Assembly: GCA_024278055.1 (NCBI GenBank)
Contig: JAJRTY010000097.1
Location: forward strand, 1-32,577
Direction of reading: 5' to 3'
DNA: 32,577 bases
From: Alphaproteobacteria bacterium
Lineage (GTDB): Bacteria; Pseudomonadota; Alphaproteobacteria; Rhizobiales; JAJFHR01
Below the pieces are notes generated by a model. It searched no databases. It had not been told where the DNA came from and saw nothing but the letters and a program-made list of their open reading frames with translations. A program made the position numbers and the translations under genes. Of this stretch, positions 16,094-26,945 are shown one piece after another. Position 1 is the first letter of the stretch. The number at the start of each line of letters is the position of its first letter.

Positions 16094-17501
16094 GCTCGAT
16101 CTGCCGAACTATGCTCCCGGCCTCGCCGTTATACCCATCGACAATCCTGAAGAAGCCAGACATTATGCCAGGCTGCGCAAATCCCGCCCCTACAGGATGG
16201 CCCTGACAATTGGTTTTTGTCTGTTGCTGGCAGCGTGTTCGCAACCACAGATTTTTGAAAATACAGAGCAAGGCTCACAACCGAAAACCACGGTGAAAGA
16301 TACTCCCACCGCTGTTGCAGAACCAAGGGATGGGCTTGCCGGTTTTTATAACGCGCTTGCACGTCTTGAGAGCGGTCAGCGGGTTCGCCCGGTGGTCGTG
16401 GTTCATCTTGGTGACAGCCATATTGCCGCGGACCGTTTTTCAGGTGATATGCGCCAGCAGCTTCAACGCCGCTTTGGTGATGCCGGTCGCGGACTGGTGC
16501 AGCCGGGCAAGGCTTTCAAATATTTCAATGCCCGTGGTGTCAGCACGCAACAATCTGAAGGCTGGAAAGCCGCTAACAGTTTTTTTGATGATACCGGCCC
16601 TTATTCACTGACCGGTGTCAGGCTGAAAGCAGCCCGTACGGGCGAGGTTCTGAAATTGTTGGTAGACAGGCCAGTGCGCAAACAGGAAATAGAAGTTGAG
16701 TTTTTAAGCGGGCCTGGGGCTGGATCGGTCGAGATCGCCGCAGGTGGTAAAACTCAGAAACTGGATTTAACTAACGCAAAAATCCGTATACAGCGTTTCA
16801 AAACCAGGGCTCAGTCACTGTCGATAAAAACATTGGACGCCCGCCCGGTGGCGGTGCTTGGCTGGAGTTCTTATTTGCCAAATCGCGGCCTTCGCTATGT
16901 CAGTCTTGGCCTGCCCGGGGCATCTGCCGATGTTATGGCGCGATGGGATTCTTTGCTTGTGAAAGCAGATTTGAAGTACCTTAAACCTGATCTGATTATT
17001 CTGGGCTATGGCACAAATGAGGGCTTTAAGGATAATTTGAATGTGACAGCCTATCAGCAGCGATTTGAATCACTTGCGTCTGACTTGAAAAAAGCTGCCA
17101 ATAATCCATCCCTGCTTGTTCTCGGCGCACCGGATTCGACCAGATTACCGAAATATGCGCGAAAACAGGCGGGCACGCCTGGTTGCAAGGCATTGTCGCG
17201 AGATGAGGTGGCGCAATATTCAACACTTCTGCGACAAAAATCACAACGGCTGGCACGCTGGCATGCACCGCCGGGCCTGGCTCGGGTGCGGGCAGCACAA
17301 AAGCGCGCTGCGCAAAATCTTAAAGCAGCCTATTGGGACTGGTCACAAGTGATGGGTGGTGAGTGCGGTACTTTTCGCTGGGCACGCGCCGAACCGGCTC
17401 TGGCCTATGGCGATAATGTTCATTTTAACGATGCCGGCAGCAAACGAACAGCTGCAGCACTGTACCGGTTCTTGATGAAGGGTTACGGCCAGTTCAGTTA
17501 G
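16065..17501 (+). CDS. SGNH/GDSL hydrolase lipoprotein, Ape1/PatB-like
   Basis: A second SGNH enzyme. VVVVHLGDSHIAADRFSGD has the nucleophile (Ser118 from the GTG at 16065), RRFGDAGRGLVQPG follows, then GYGTNEGF (block III), and GDNVHFNDAGS gives Asp450/His453. This style is seen in periplasmic SGNH proteins encoded beside MBOAT acyltransferases, including peptidoglycan O-acetylesterases and PatB-type transferases. GFCLLLAACSQ is a lipobox, so it is probably a lipoprotein. The start is unsettled: GTG at 16065 overlaps the previous gene by 29 bases and gives an unusually long n-region; ATG at 16197 gives 434 residues but a signal without positive charge and no ribosome site. RKSRPYR just before that ATG looks like the natural n-region. 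Confidence 0.82.
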   Translation: MTISPGHGIKLDLPNYAPGLAVIPIDNPEEARHYARLRKSRPYRMALTIGFCLLLAACSQPQIFENTEQGSQPKTTVKDTPTAVAEPRDGLAGFYNALARLESGQRVRPVVVVHLGDSHIAADRFSGDMRQQLQRRFGDAGRGLVQPGKAFKYFNARGVSTQQSEGWKAANSFFDDTGPYSLTGVRLKAARTGEVLKLLVDRPVRKQEIEVEFLSGPGAGSVEIAAGGKTQKLDLTNAKIRIQRFKTRAQSLSIKTLDARPVAVLGWSSYLPNRGLRYVSLGLPGASADVMARWDSLLVKADLKYLKPDLIILGYGTNEGFKDNLNVTAYQQRFESLASDLKKAANNPSLLVLGAPDSTRLPKYARKQAGTPGCKALSRDEVAQYSTLLRQKSQRLARWHAPPGLARVRAAQKRAAQNLKAAYWDWSQVMGGECGTFRWARAEPALAYGDNVHFNDAGSKRTAAALYRFLMKGYGQFS

Positions 17502-17551
17502 ATGGAAAAACTTTCTGACATCTTTTGGTCACTTGCAGCGGTGGTGCGGCG

Positions 17552-19027
17552 ATGCTTTTTCCAACACTAGATTTTGCCCTATTTTTCATGGTGGTATTTG
17601 TCGTCAGCTGGGAATTGCGGCGGCGTTTTGAGGCGCGAAAGCTGGTGCTTTTAGGCGCCAGTTATTTTTTCTATGGCTATTGGGACGTGCGTTTTACCGC
17701 CCTGTTGCTGGCAAGTTCTGTGCTCAATTATGCTGCCGGTTACCTGTTGCAGCGCCAGGAGGATGAGAGCAAACGCAAACTGATTGTCGGTATTGCCGTT
17801 GCTATCAATCTTGCCGTTCTGGGGTTTTTTAAATACTACGGCTTTTTCATTGATAGTTTGACCGATGTACTGGTGCAGTTGAACATAGAGCGCGATTTGC
17901 CATTTCTGGAAATTATCCTGCCCGTTGGTATTTCGTTTTTCACCTTTCAGGGAATTTCCTACGTCGTTGATGTGTATCGTCGCGACGTTAAAGCCTCAAC
18001 CTCGCTGGTTGATCTGTGCCTGTATATATCTTTCTTTCCGCAACTTGTGGCCGGGCCGATTGTGCGGGCATCAGAGTTTTTACCCCAACTTACCGCACCA
18101 CCCAGGCTCAGCAAAAAACAGATCGGGGTGGGGATTGCGCTGATACTCTCCGGCCTGTTCAAGAAGATGATCATTGCCAATTATCTGGCTACCGAAATAG
18201 TTGATAAGGTGTTTTTCGACCCCTCAGTTTATGGAGCGATGGATCTGGCAGTTGGGGTCTATGCCTATGCCATCCAGATTTATTGTGATTTCAGTGGCTA
18301 TAGCGATATCGCCATTGGAATTGCCGCTCTTCTGGGCTATCGCTTCCAACGTAATTTCAATCAGCCCTACCGGGCAACTAGCCTGCGCGATTTCTGGCGG
18401 CGCTGGCATATTTCGCTGTCAACCTGGCTGCGCGATTATCTATATAAACCACTGGGCGGCAGTCATGGCAGCGGATTTGCTACATACCGCAATATATTTT
18501 TGACAATGCTGCTTGGCGGTATCTGGCATGGGGCAGCGTGGACATTTATATTCTGGGGTATGTTTCACGGTGTTGCCATTGCCGCAGAGCGTTTTATTGT
18601 GCAGTTGCAGCCGCAACAAAACTATGCACTCGCCGGCTATGGCGGCGGCACGGTTGGGCGTATGCTGGAACTGAGTGACAGTGGCGGTCGGGCCATCGCC
18701 GGATTTGCCGGGTTTTTGCTGACCTTCAACCTAGTGTGCTTTTCATGGGTTTTATTCAGATCACCTGACATGGATACGGTGACGGCACTATTGCAGGGCC
18801 TGGGCACCTGGGGCCAAGGCCCGGAATTGACCACGCCTTTTATAAGTGTTCTGGTTTTTGGCACATTGGCCAGCCAGTTTTTGCCTGCAAACTGGGTGGA
18901 AAAAGCCGGTGTGAAATTGTCGCAACTGGGTGCCATTTCTCTGGGGCTGGTGCTGGGTGCGGGGCTTTTGTTTGTTGAAGCGGTTTCACCTGATGGTGTG
19001 GCACCGTTTATTTACTTTCAGTTTTAG
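17552..19027 (+). CDS. MBOAT-family membrane O-acyltransferase (AlgI/PatA-like)
   Basis: A 491-residue multi-pass inner-membrane protein that moves acetyl groups across the membrane for O-acetylation of an extracytoplasmic polymer. MLFPTLDFALFFMVVF is the family's usual N-terminus, so the ATG at 17552 is preferred over the TTG at 17525. The signature regions are GISFFTFQGISYVVDVYRRD, FPQLVAGPIVRA, NFNQPYRATSLRDFWRRWHI, SLSTWLRDYLYKPLGG and LLGGIWHGAAWTF with the conserved catalytic histidine. It starts 50 bases after the SGNH lipoprotein gene. In PatA/PatB and AlgI systems the MBOAT protein passes acetyl to a periplasmic SGNH enzyme, which fits the two SGNH neighbours. Confidence 0.93.
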   Translation: MLFPTLDFALFFMVVFVVSWELRRRFEARKLVLLGASYFFYGYWDVRFTALLLASSVLNYAAGYLLQRQEDESKRKLIVGIAVAINLAVLGFFKYYGFFIDSLTDVLVQLNIERDLPFLEIILPVGISFFTFQGISYVVDVYRRDVKASTSLVDLCLYISFFPQLVAGPIVRASEFLPQLTAPPRLSKKQIGVGIALILSGLFKKMIIANYLATEIVDKVFFDPSVYGAMDLAVGVYAYAIQIYCDFSGYSDIAIGIAALLGYRFQRNFNQPYRATSLRDFWRRWHISLSTWLRDYLYKPLGGSHGSGFATYRNIFLTMLLGGIWHGAAWTFIFWGMFHGVAIAAERFIVQLQPQQNYALAGYGGGTVGRMLELSDSGGRAIAGFAGFLLTFNLVCFSWVLFRSPDMDTVTALLQGLGTWGQGPELTTPFISVLVFGTLASQFLPANWVEKAGVKLSQLGAISLGLVLGAGLLFVEAVSPDGVAPFIYFQF

Positions 19028-19029
19028 GT

Positions 19030-19596
19030 ATGGACATGGGCGCAAAATTAACAACAGACGGTGACATCACGACGAATGATAAACCCGGCCGCGCTAAACC
19101 CAGGCGCAAAATTATCCTGAATACGCCGCCCAGATCGAAAACCGAAGTGAGGCCCGTGCCTGCCAGCCGCCCGAGAAAACGCAACGCGCTTGGGGTTGAG
19201 CGTATGGCTAAAATGTTGCCGAAAGCGGCAAAGGCTTCTCAATCGCGACCTGTGGTCATTAATAAATCCCAAAATCACAATGCTTGTGGCGAAGTTGAAA
19301 CAGCGTGGGGTTGTGACGATCAAAACAAGCCTGACGAAAAAGAAACAAGTCGCAACTGCAGGCGCATGTTGATGGCAATTCTGGTGGCGACCTTGCTGCT
19401 CGGGATTTTCAATTCCAGCGCGCTGGTCAACCGGGTAAGAGGCCTTCCGGCAGGGCCGGTGGAGGACCGTATTATCGACACGGCCGAGATCTGGCATGGG
19501 TGGATGGAAGACCGGGGATTAAGCGGTTACATAGATGTTGCCCGCACCTATGTTGTTTCCCTGAAAGATAAAGGCTGGCAGGATTTAAAGCGGTAG
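19030..19596 (+). CDS. Single-pass membrane protein of unknown function, MBOAT-associated
   Basis: I do not recognise the family. Residues 1-110 are polar, very basic and proline/lysine-rich, probably a disordered cytoplasmic part. One membrane segment follows ([20 protein letters not shown], about 114-133). The remaining 55 residues, beginning [20 protein letters not shown] and then [16 protein letters not shown], would be periplasmic and look folded. It begins two bases after the MBOAT stop, with AGG before the ATG, so the two are almost certainly co-expressed. A helper that docks the acyltransferase to its periplasmic partners is an inference. The final 12 bases overlap the end of gltD on the opposite strand. 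Confidence 0.75.
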   Translation: MDMGAKLTTDGDITTNDKPGRAKPRRKIILNTPPRSKTEVRPVPASRPRKRNALGVERMAKMLPKAAKASQSRPVVINKSQNHNACGEVETAWGCDDQNKPDEKETSRNCRRMLMAILVATLLLGIFNSSALVNRVRGLPAGPVEDRIIDTAEIWHGWMEDRGLSGYIDVARTYVVSLKDKGWQDLKR

Positions 19597-21003
19597 ATCG
19601 CTTTTTCCCATTAAAAACCTGTCAACAGAATGGGCAGCCTGGCGGCCTTCGCGAATGGCCCAGACAACGAGGGATTGCCCGCGGCGCATATCACCTGCGG
19701 CAAAGACTTTCGGTCTTGAGGTTTCATAATTGTCGGTATGTGCCGCGACATTTTTGCGGCCATCAAGGTCGAGTTCAAGCTCGGTGATCATGCCTTCGAG
19801 GACAGGATGTACAAAGCCCATGGCCAGCAAAACCAGATCAGCAGGCAGGTCGAATTCAGTGCCTGCAACAGGCTCAAATTTTTCATCGACTTCGACGCAA
19901 TGAAGCTGGGTTACGTGGCCATTTTCACCGCTGAATGACGTTGTCATGACACTGAATTCCCGCGTAGCACCTTCGCGCTGGGACGAAGATGTTCGCATTT
20001 TTATCGGCCAGTGCGGCCAGGTCAAAGCCTTGTCCTCGTGTTCAGGCGGGATTGGCATAATCTCCAGTTGAGTAACCGAGAGCGCTCCTTGACGAAACGA
20101 AGTGCCGATGCAATCGCTGCCAGTATCACCGCCGCCAATGACAACCACATGTTTGCCCGCTGCCGTAATTGGCTGCACGTCACCCAAAGGTTCGTTTGAT
20201 ACCCGGCGGTTTTGCTGGGGCAGAAAATCCATGGCAAAATGAATGCCGCCAAGATTGCGGCCTTCGACGGGTAAATCCCGGGAGACTTCCGCACCACCGG
20301 TAAGCAAAACCGCATCATGGGATTGTTCCAGTTCAATTGCGGTAATATCCATGCCCACATGAACGAGCCCGTGAAAGATCACGCCTTCGGCCTTCATCTG
20401 TTCAAAGCGGCGGTCGATCAGTTTTTTCTCCATTTTGAAATCAGGAATACCGTAGCGCAACAGGCCGCCGGGTTTTGCGTTTTTGTCGTAAAGATGCACA
20501 TCGTGTCCGGCACGGGCCAGTTGCTGGGCAGCTGCCATGCCAGCGGGTCCGGCACCAATGATGGCAATTTTTTTGCCGGTCAGTTGTGTCGGAGATTGCG
20601 GGTTAATCCAGCTTTGGGCAAAGCCTTTATCGACGATGGCGCATTCAATGGTTTTGATGGTCACCGGATTATCATCAATATTCAAGGTGCAGGCAGCTTC
20701 ACACGGTGCGGGACAAATACGCCCGGTAAATTCCGGGAAATTATTGGTTGAATGCAGGTTGCGGCAGGCTTCTTCCCAGTCAGACGCATAGACCAGATCA
20801 TTCCAGTCGGGGATCTGATTGTTGACCGGACACCCGGTGTGGCAATAGGGAATACCGCAATCCATGCAGCGGGCAGCCTGACGGGCAACGTCTGTTTCCG
20901 ACAGGGGAATGATAAATTCCTTATAATTTCGCACCCGGTCCGCTGCCGGTCTGTTGCGTCTTTCCTGGCGGTCAATTTCAAGGAAACCGGTAATCTTGCC
21001 CAT
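19585..21003 (-). CDS. gltD: Glutamate synthase, small (beta) subunit
   Basis: Passes electrons from NADPH through FAD and iron-sulfur clusters to the large subunit for ammonia assimilation. [20 protein letters not shown] (41-60) and [10 protein letters not shown] carry the cysteine clusters. [20 protein letters not shown] is the FAD site and [20 protein letters not shown] the NADPH site; [19 protein letters not shown] closes the FAD domain. 472 residues is the usual length. It lies two bases after the gltB stop, with a GGGG ribosome site inside the end of gltB, so the pair is a tight operon. Confidence 0.97.
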   Translation of the reverse strand: MGKITGFLEIDRQERRNRPAADRVRNYKEFIIPLSETDVARQAARCMDCGIPYCHTGCPVNNQIPDWNDLVYASDWEEACRNLHSTNNFPEFTGRICPAPCEAACTLNIDDNPVTIKTIECAIVDKGFAQSWINPQSPTQLTGKKIAIIGAGPAGMAAAQQLARAGHDVHLYDKNAKPGGLLRYGIPDFKMEKKLIDRRFEQMKAEGVIFHGLVHVGMDITAIELEQSHDAVLLTGGAEVSRDLPVEGRNLGGIHFAMDFLPQQNRRVSNEPLGDVQPITAAGKHVVVIGGGDTGSDCIGTSFRQGALSVTQLEIMPIPPEHEDKALTWPHWPIKMRTSSSQREGATREFSVMTTSFSGENGHVTQLHCVEVDEKFEPVAGTEFDLPADLVLLAMGFVHPVLEGMITELELDLDGRKNVAAHTDNYETSRPKVFAAGDMRRGQSLVVWAIREGRQAAHSVDRFLMGKSDLPL

Positions 21004-21005
21004 GA

Positions 21006-24000
21006 TTATTTCCCCCCCCTGATACCGATTGACATGTCCATTGTGGTTTCGGTCTGTTCCATTTCCTGCAGGGCGCGGCGATATTCAACCGGCATGATCT
21101 TGACGAACTTTGTCACCATATCATCCCAATTATCAAGGATATGTCTGGCGCGGGCTGAGGCTGTGTAATGCACATGATTTTCGATCAACTGGTGTAGTCT
21201 TTCTTCATCAAACCTGTCCATATTGCGTGCCAAATCGACCAGCCCATGAGTCTCAAGATCCCCACCTTGATGACCGATTTTCTCGAGGCTGTCGTCTTCA
21301 GACGCCAATGGTTCAAGGTCAACCATGGCGAGGTTGCAGCGCTGCTCGAATGTCTTGTCTTCATCGAGCACATAAGCAATGCCACCACTCATACCGGCAG
21401 CGAAGTTGCGTCCGGTGTCGCCGATTACAACGACAATTCCCCCGGTCATATATTCACAGCCATGATCACCACAACCTTCGACGACGGCAATGGCACCGGA
21501 ATTGCGCACGGCAAAGCGTTCACCGGCAATGCCCTGAAAATAACATTCGCCGGAAATGGCGCCGTATAAAACCGTATTGCCGACAATGATGCTTTTTTCC
21601 GGTACAATACCGCTATCTTCGGGCGGACGAACCACCAGTCGGCCACCACTGAGGCCTTTGCCAACATAATCATTGGCTTCACCTGTGAGATTGAGGCTGA
21701 TACCGGCAGCGACAAAAGCGCCAAAACTTTGTCCTGCTGTGCCATTTAGTGAAATAGAAATTGTGTCTTCGGGCAGGCCTTTGTGGCCATATCTAAGTGC
21801 TACCTCACCCGACAGCATGGCACCGGTGGTGCGGTCGGAATTTTTGATATCAACGTCGATTTTTACTGGTGTTTTATGCTCCAGAGCGGGCATGGCCTGT
21901 TCGATTAACCTGCGATCAAGCACGGCTTCAAGGTGATGGTTCTGATGGCCGGAATTATAGAGATCTGTGGGCTTTTCATACTCGGGTTTATGGAACAGCC
22001 TGGTGAAATCCAGGCCGTTCGATTTCCAGTGATCTATGGCCCTGTCTTTGTCGAGATACTGGTTTTGACCAACCATTTCGCTGAAAGTCCTGAAACCCAT
22101 TTCAGCCATCAATTCGCGTACTTCTTCGGCGACAAAGAAGAAGTAATTAATGACGTGCTCCGGTTTCCCGGTGAATTTGGCGCGCAACTCGGGGTCTTGA
22201 GTAGCAATGCCGACAGGGCAGGTGTTGAGGTGGCATTTGCGCATCATGATGCAGCCTGCAGCAATTAAAGGTGCGGTAGCAAAGCCCATTTCATCCGCAC
22301 CGAGCAAGGCTGCGATAACAACATCGCGGCCGGTCCTCAGACCGCCATCGGCTTGAACTGCAATGCGGTCGCGCAGGCGATTGATCACCAGAGTTTGCTG
22401 GGTTTCGGCGAGACCCAGTTCCCACGGGCTGCCAGCGTGTTTAATCGATGTCAAGGGACTGGCACCGGTGCCGCCTTCAAAGCCTGAAATGGTGACGTGA
22501 TCGGCGCGTGCTTTGGCCACTCCGGCGGCAACCGTTCCGACGCCCACTTCGGACACCAGTTTGACCGAGATATCAGCTTTTGAATTGGTGTTTTTTAAAT
22601 CATAAATAAGCTGGGCCAGATCCTCGATTGAATAAATATCATGATGCGGGGGTGGTGAGATCAGAGCAACGCCCGGGGTCGAGTGCCGCACCTTGGCAAT
22701 GACTGCATCAACCTTGTGGCCGGGAAGCTGGCCGCCCTCGCCGGGTTTTGCTCCCTGCGCCATTTTAATCTGGATCATGTCGGCATTGACGAGATATTCG
22801 GTGGTAACACCAAAGCGCCCGCTGGCCACTTGTTTGATGGCCGAGCGCATATTGTCACCATTGCGTCTGGGCTTGAAGCGGTCGGGCTGTTCACCGCCTT
22901 CACCGGTATTTGACTTGGCTCCCATGCGGTTCATGGCGATGGCTAAAGTGGTGTGGGCTTCGCGACTTATCGACCCAAACGACATGGCGCCGGTGGAAAA
23001 TCTCTTGATGATTTCGGCGGCGGGTTCGACCTCATCCAGTGCTATGGGTTTGCGTCCGGCTTCTTCAGCTTTGAGAATACGAAACAGACCGCGCAGGGTC
23101 ATGAGTTGTTCGTTCTGCTGATTTATCCTGGCCGCAAACTGACGATATTTTTCCGGCAGATTGGCGCGTACGCTGTGCTGCAAATCAGCTATGGTTTCAG
23201 GTGTCCAGGAATGGTGCTCACCGCGCAGGCGATAGGCATATTCGCCACCCACATCAAGTGCATGCTGATAGATGTGCGCTGTGCCAAATGCCTGAGTGTG
23301 GCGCTCCAGTGCTTCACTGGCGATTTCATCAAGACCGACGCCTTCGATCAAAGTATTGGTGCCGGTAAAATATTTTTCGACAAAATCGCTTTTGAGGCCG
23401 ACTGCATCAAAAATCTGGGCGCCGCAATAAGACTGATAGGTGGAAATTCCCATTTTTGACATGACCTTCAAAATACCCTTGTTGAGCGCTTTTGTGTAGC
23501 GGCGATAAACCTGCTCAGTGGTCAATTCGTCATCGAGGCGGGGACGCAGGTTTTCGATGGTTTCAAAAGCAAGATAGGGATTGATGGCCTCTGCGCCATA
23601 ACCGGCAAGAGTGCAAAAATGGTGAACTTCGCGCGCTTCACCGGTTTCCACCACCAGTCCCACCGAGGTTCGCAAGCCGGTGCGGATGAGGTGATGATGG
23701 ACGGCGGAGGTTGCCAATAGAGAGGGGATGGGGATGCGCTCGGCACTGACCAGACGGTCGGACAGAATGATGATATTATAAGTGTCAGTGACGGCTTTTT
23801 CGGCTCTTGCGCACAAGGTTTCAAGGGCCGGACCCATGCCTTCAGCACCGCGATGGGCACCATAGGTGATGTCGAGGGTGACCGTGCGGAACTGATTGTC
23901 GGCAATATCGCCAATCTGCCGGATTTTCTCCAGCGCTTCATTTTTGAGGATAGGCTGGGAGATTTCCAGCCGCTTGTGGGTGGAGGTTCCTTCAAGATCG

Positions 24001-25724
24001 AGCAGGTTGGGCCGGGGGCCGATGAAAGAAACCAGTGACATCACCAGTTCTTCGCGAATGGGATCAATCGGCGGGTTGGTCACCTGCGCAAAAAGCTGCT
24101 GGAAATAAGAGCTGATCAGTTTTGGTTTTGATGACAGCGGCGCTATCGGCGTATCGGTACCCATGGAGCCGACGGCTTCCTGGCCGACCATTGCCATGGG
24201 AGCGAGCAGGAATTTGAGATCTTCCTGAGTGTAGCCAAAGGCCTGCTGGCGATCAAGCAGGGGTATGTTTGAAGCGCGTTGCGATGCTCCGGTAACAGGC
24301 AGCTCCTTGACCTTGATCTGGGTTGCATCGAGCCATTGGCGATAAGGATGCTGGCGGGCAAGGTCTGACTTGATCTCCTCGTCTGAAATAATGCGTTTTT
24401 GCTCAAGGTCAATCAGCAGCATTTTGCCGGGTTGCAGCCGCCACTTTTGTACAATGCGTTTTTCGTCAACGGGCAGGACCCCCATTTCCGACGACATAAT
24501 GACAAGGCCATCATCGGTGACGAGATAACGCGCCGGGCGCAGGCCATTGCGGTCAAGAGTTGCGCCGATTTGTTTGCCGTCGCTGAATGCAACAGCGGCA
24601 GGTCCATCCCAGGGTTCCATTAAAGCAGCATGATAGGCATAAAAAGAGCGGCGTTCTTCATCCATCAGCGGATTGCCGGTCCAGGCTTCAGGGATCAGCA
24701 TCATCATGGCATGGGCCAATGAGTATCCACCCTGGACCAGAAGTTCGAGCGCATTGTCAAAACAGGCTGAATCCGATTGGCCTTCGGGGATGAGCGGCCA
24801 CAATTTTTCCAGATCATCACCGATAATCTTGGAGCTCATAGTGGCATGGCGTGCGGCCATCCAGTTGACGTTACCGCGCACCGTATTGATTTCGCCATTA
24901 TGGCAGATCATGCGAAACGGCTGGGCCAGACCCCAGGTGGGAAACGTGTTGGTGGAAAAACGCTGGTGAATGAGGGCAAAGGCGGAAGCTGTGCTTTCAT
25001 CGCGAAGATCAGCATAATAGTCAGCCAGCCGATTACCCATCAACATGCCTTTGTAGAGAATGGTGCGGCATGACATTGAGGCGGCGTAATAAGTTTCTTT
25101 GTCTTCGATGTTGGAGTTGACGATGAGCAGCCAGGCAACACGGCGAATGACATAGAGCAGGAGCTCAAACCTGTCATCATCTTCAATTTCTTCGTTGCGG
25201 CCGATAAAGAGCTGAACATGATCGGGCTCGGTTGGTTTGACGGAATAGCCCAGAACCGAATTGTCGACAGGAACACTGCGCCATCCCAACACTTTTTGAC
25301 CGTGATCAGTGACAGCCTTTTCCAATATTAATCTGATTTGTGCAGCCGAGTTTTCATTTCTGGGCATGAAAAACATACCCACACCATACTTGCCCGGCTC
25401 GGGCAGGCTAAAACCTTCTGCCTTTGTGGCTTTAACCAGAAATTCGTGTGGCAGTTGCATCAAAAGGCCGACGCCATCACCGGCCTGCGGATCAGCACCA
25501 ACAGCGCCACGATGTTCAAGGTTGCACAGCAATTGCAAGCCATTTTGAACAATCTCGTGTTTCTTGCGATTATGAATGTCGACAATAAAACCAATGCCGC
25601 AGGCATCATGCTCATGGGCAGGATTGTATAATCCTTGCGCCTTTGGCAGGCCCGGATAAGTGTTGACCGGAGCTTGACCGAGCTTGAGGGAGGGATGGCT
25701 GTTATTTTCTATCGATCGTTTCAT
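21006..25724 (-). CDS. gltB: Glutamate synthase, large (alpha) subunit
   Basis: Makes two glutamates from glutamine and 2-oxoglutarate. The order is: a short propeptide; the class II glutaminase domain whose nucleophile is Cys42 in HDACGIGF (mature N-terminus after processing); the central domain; the FMN-binding synthase domain with [36 protein letters not shown] and [18 protein letters not shown]; the 3Fe-4S cysteines in [20 protein letters not shown]; and the C-terminal beta-helix domain ([13 protein letters not shown], then [17 protein letters not shown]). At 1572 residues it is full length and uninterrupted. No clear ribosome site precedes the ATG at 25724. A long leader with a terminator-like hairpin lies upstream. 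Confidence 0.97.
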   Translation of the reverse strand: MKRSIENNSHPSLKLGQAPVNTYPGLPKAQGLYNPAHEHDACGIGFIVDIHNRKKHEIVQNGLQLLCNLEHRGAVGADPQAGDGVGLLMQLPHEFLVKATKAEGFSLPEPGKYGVGMFFMPRNENSAAQIRLILEKAVTDHGQKVLGWRSVPVDNSVLGYSVKPTEPDHVQLFIGRNEEIEDDDRFELLLYVIRRVAWLLIVNSNIEDKETYYAASMSCRTILYKGMLMGNRLADYYADLRDESTASAFALIHQRFSTNTFPTWGLAQPFRMICHNGEINTVRGNVNWMAARHATMSSKIIGDDLEKLWPLIPEGQSDSACFDNALELLVQGGYSLAHAMMMLIPEAWTGNPLMDEERRSFYAYHAALMEPWDGPAAVAFSDGKQIGATLDRNGLRPARYLVTDDGLVIMSSEMGVLPVDEKRIVQKWRLQPGKMLLIDLEQKRIISDEEIKSDLARQHPYRQWLDATQIKVKELPVTGASQRASNIPLLDRQQAFGYTQEDLKFLLAPMAMVGQEAVGSMGTDTPIAPLSSKPKLISSYFQQLFAQVTNPPIDPIREELVMSLVSFIGPRPNLLDLEGTSTHKRLEISQPILKNEALEKIRQIGDIADNQFRTVTLDITYGAHRGAEGMGPALETLCARAEKAVTDTYNIIILSDRLVSAERIPIPSLLATSAVHHHLIRTGLRTSVGLVVETGEAREVHHFCTLAGYGAEAINPYLAFETIENLRPRLDDELTTEQVYRRYTKALNKGILKVMSKMGISTYQSYCGAQIFDAVGLKSDFVEKYFTGTNTLIEGVGLDEIASEALERHTQAFGTAHIYQHALDVGGEYAYRLRGEHHSWTPETIADLQHSVRANLPEKYRQFAARINQQNEQLMTLRGLFRILKAEEAGRKPIALDEVEPAAEIIKRFSTGAMSFGSISREAHTTLAIAMNRMGAKSNTGEGGEQPDRFKPRRNGDNMRSAIKQVASGRFGVTTEYLVNADMIQIKMAQGAKPGEGGQLPGHKVDAVIAKVRHSTPGVALISPPPHHDIYSIEDLAQLIYDLKNTNSKADISVKLVSEVGVGTVAAGVAKARADHVTISGFEGGTGASPLTSIKHAGSPWELGLAETQQTLVINRLRDRIAVQADGGLRTGRDVVIAALLGADEMGFATAPLIAAGCIMMRKCHLNTCPVGIATQDPELRAKFTGKPEHVINYFFFVAEEVRELMAEMGFRTFSEMVGQNQYLDKDRAIDHWKSNGLDFTRLFHKPEYEKPTDLYNSGHQNHHLEAVLDRRLIEQAMPALEHKTPVKIDVDIKNSDRTTGAMLSGEVALRYGHKGLPEDTISISLNGTAGQSFGAFVAAGISLNLTGEANDYVGKGLSGGRLVVRPPEDSGIVPEKSIIVGNTVLYGAISGECYFQGIAGERFAVRNSGAIAVVEGCGDHGCEYMTGGIVVVIGDTGRNFAAGMSGGIAYVLDEDKTFEQRCNLAMVDLEPLASEDDSLEKIGHQGGDLETHGLVDLARNMDRFDEERLHQLIENHVHYTASARARHILDNWDDMVTKFVKIMPVEYRRALQEMEQTETTMDMSIGIRGGK

Positions 25725-25903
25725 ACGTGCAATAACTTTTCATTTTATCGTTTATGCAAAGGCCAAACCGCACCCATCTGCATGTGGCGGGCGCTGGCCC
25801 GTCAGCAGGAGCATGCTGGCAAACACGTCAGCTTGCCATGCCGAAATTCATGCCGGAAGCCCGCAGAAGTTGCCTTCGGGCCTGTCCGGACTTGTGGCCG
25901 CGT

Positions 25904-25930
25904 TTTCAGAAAAAACGGTTGTTTCTGAAA
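25904..25930. repeat. 9-bp inverted repeat in the gltB upstream region
   Basis: TTTCAGAAA (25904-25912) and TTTCTGAAA (25922-25930) form a perfect inverted repeat with a nine-base spacer, about 190 bases before gltB. It could be an operator or a hairpin in a long gltB leader. No convincing gene is seen in 25725-26231. Confidence 0.45.
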
Positions 25931-25996
25931 TGCGCGCCTTTGGTTGCGTTAATTTGCCATAGCCTGAGCCATGGCTTTTGGCGTGGATGGCCCCGC

Positions 25997-26020
25997 AAAA
26001 AAAGGACAACAGCGCTGTCC
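25997..26020 (-). terminator. Terminator-like hairpin far upstream of gltB (attenuator or small RNA end)
   Basis: Read on the minus strand, GGACAGC/GTTGTCC-type pairing (26020-26004; 7 bp with one G-U pair and a triloop) is followed directly by seven T (26003-25997). It faces in the direction of gltB, 273 bases before its start, so it would stop a transcript begun at about 26050-26230. That transcript could be a gltB leader under attenuation or an independent small RNA; a seven-residue open frame (MAQAMAN, 25972-25949) lies just beyond it. Confidence 0.5.
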
Positions 26021-26231
26021 CATTCTCTGTAAACTGCCAGAATTCTTAATTACATACAAGCCCAAGATGATTGCGGCAAAGGCGCACAGGATATTTATCT
26101 GAGGTGGCTGCGGAGGATTGATTTTTAATATCTAACGACGGATATTTTGTTCTCTTGTTATTTTGTATGTTAATGACGAATCATAATTTCAAAAATAACG
26201 CTATAGATAGAAAATTAAAAACCTGAATCTA

Positions 26232-26945
26232 ATGACGCGTACAACAGCACCCTATGGTACCTGGCCTTCCCCTATAACGCCCGCAAGTGTGGCTGGAAAC
26301 TCCCGGCGATTTGGCTCACTTCACCTGGGGCGTGAGGCCGTCTACTGGACGGAAGGGCGGCCAGAGGAGGCAGGTCGCAATGTGATTGTCAAATGGGACC
26401 GGAACGGTCGCAAAACGGATATACTGCCGCGCGAATTTAGCGCCCGTTCTCGCGTCCATGAGTATGGCGGGGGTGAGTTTAGTATCTGTAATGACAGGGT
26501 TTTTTTTATCAATGACCACGATCAGGATATCTATGAAGTTGTAAGTGAAGGCGCACCTCAACGCATTACCAATCGCTGCGACTGGCGGTTTTCGGATATG
26601 TGTTATGACCCGCACCGCAATCGGTTACTGGTCATTGTCGAACGCCATGATACCGACAACAAATTACCGGTCAATTTTCTTGCTTCTGTGGATTTGAATG
26701 AAACCGCTTTGGGAGAAATCTGTGTGATTGCCGGGGGGCGGGATTTTTACGCCAGCCCATGCCTCAGTCCTTGTGGAATGCTGCTTGCGTATCTGTGTTG
26801 GGATTTGCCTCATATGCCGTGGGAGGCAGCGGAATTGTGGTTGACAAAATCTGGGGCGCAAGACCATTTTCCATCTGGTGAAAAAATTGCCGGCGGGGCG
26901 GGGGAATGCGTTTTCAACCACAATGGTGCAACGAAAGTAGTCTGA
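26232..26945 (+). pseudogene. S9 (prolyl oligopeptidase) family peptidase, N-terminal part, frameshifted
   Basis: The first 237 residues read as the beta-propeller of a dipeptidyl aminopeptidase/acylaminoacyl-peptidase-like protein: AVYWTEGRPEEAGRNVIVKW, REFSARSRVHEYGGGEF and DMCYDPHRNRLLVIVERHD are typical blades. The frame ends at 26945 just after GGAGECVFN, where family members continue with Q-P-Q-W. That continuation (FQPQWCNESSLIF) is present one frame over, from about 26909. A single missing base near 26916-26922 explains the break. It starts at an ATG with no strong ribosome site, downstream of an AT-rich gap with two GANTC sites. Confidence 0.85.

Noticed and set aside
22693-23121. 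142-codon frame antisense to gltB, and several similar ones across gltB and gltD
   Set aside because: They mirror the codon pattern of a clear, conserved gene on the other strand and show no domain or ribosome site.
25684-26032. Overlapping rightward frames upstream of gltB
   Set aside because: Three frames compete, none has family features or a good ribosome site, and the composition is irregular; treated as non-coding leader.
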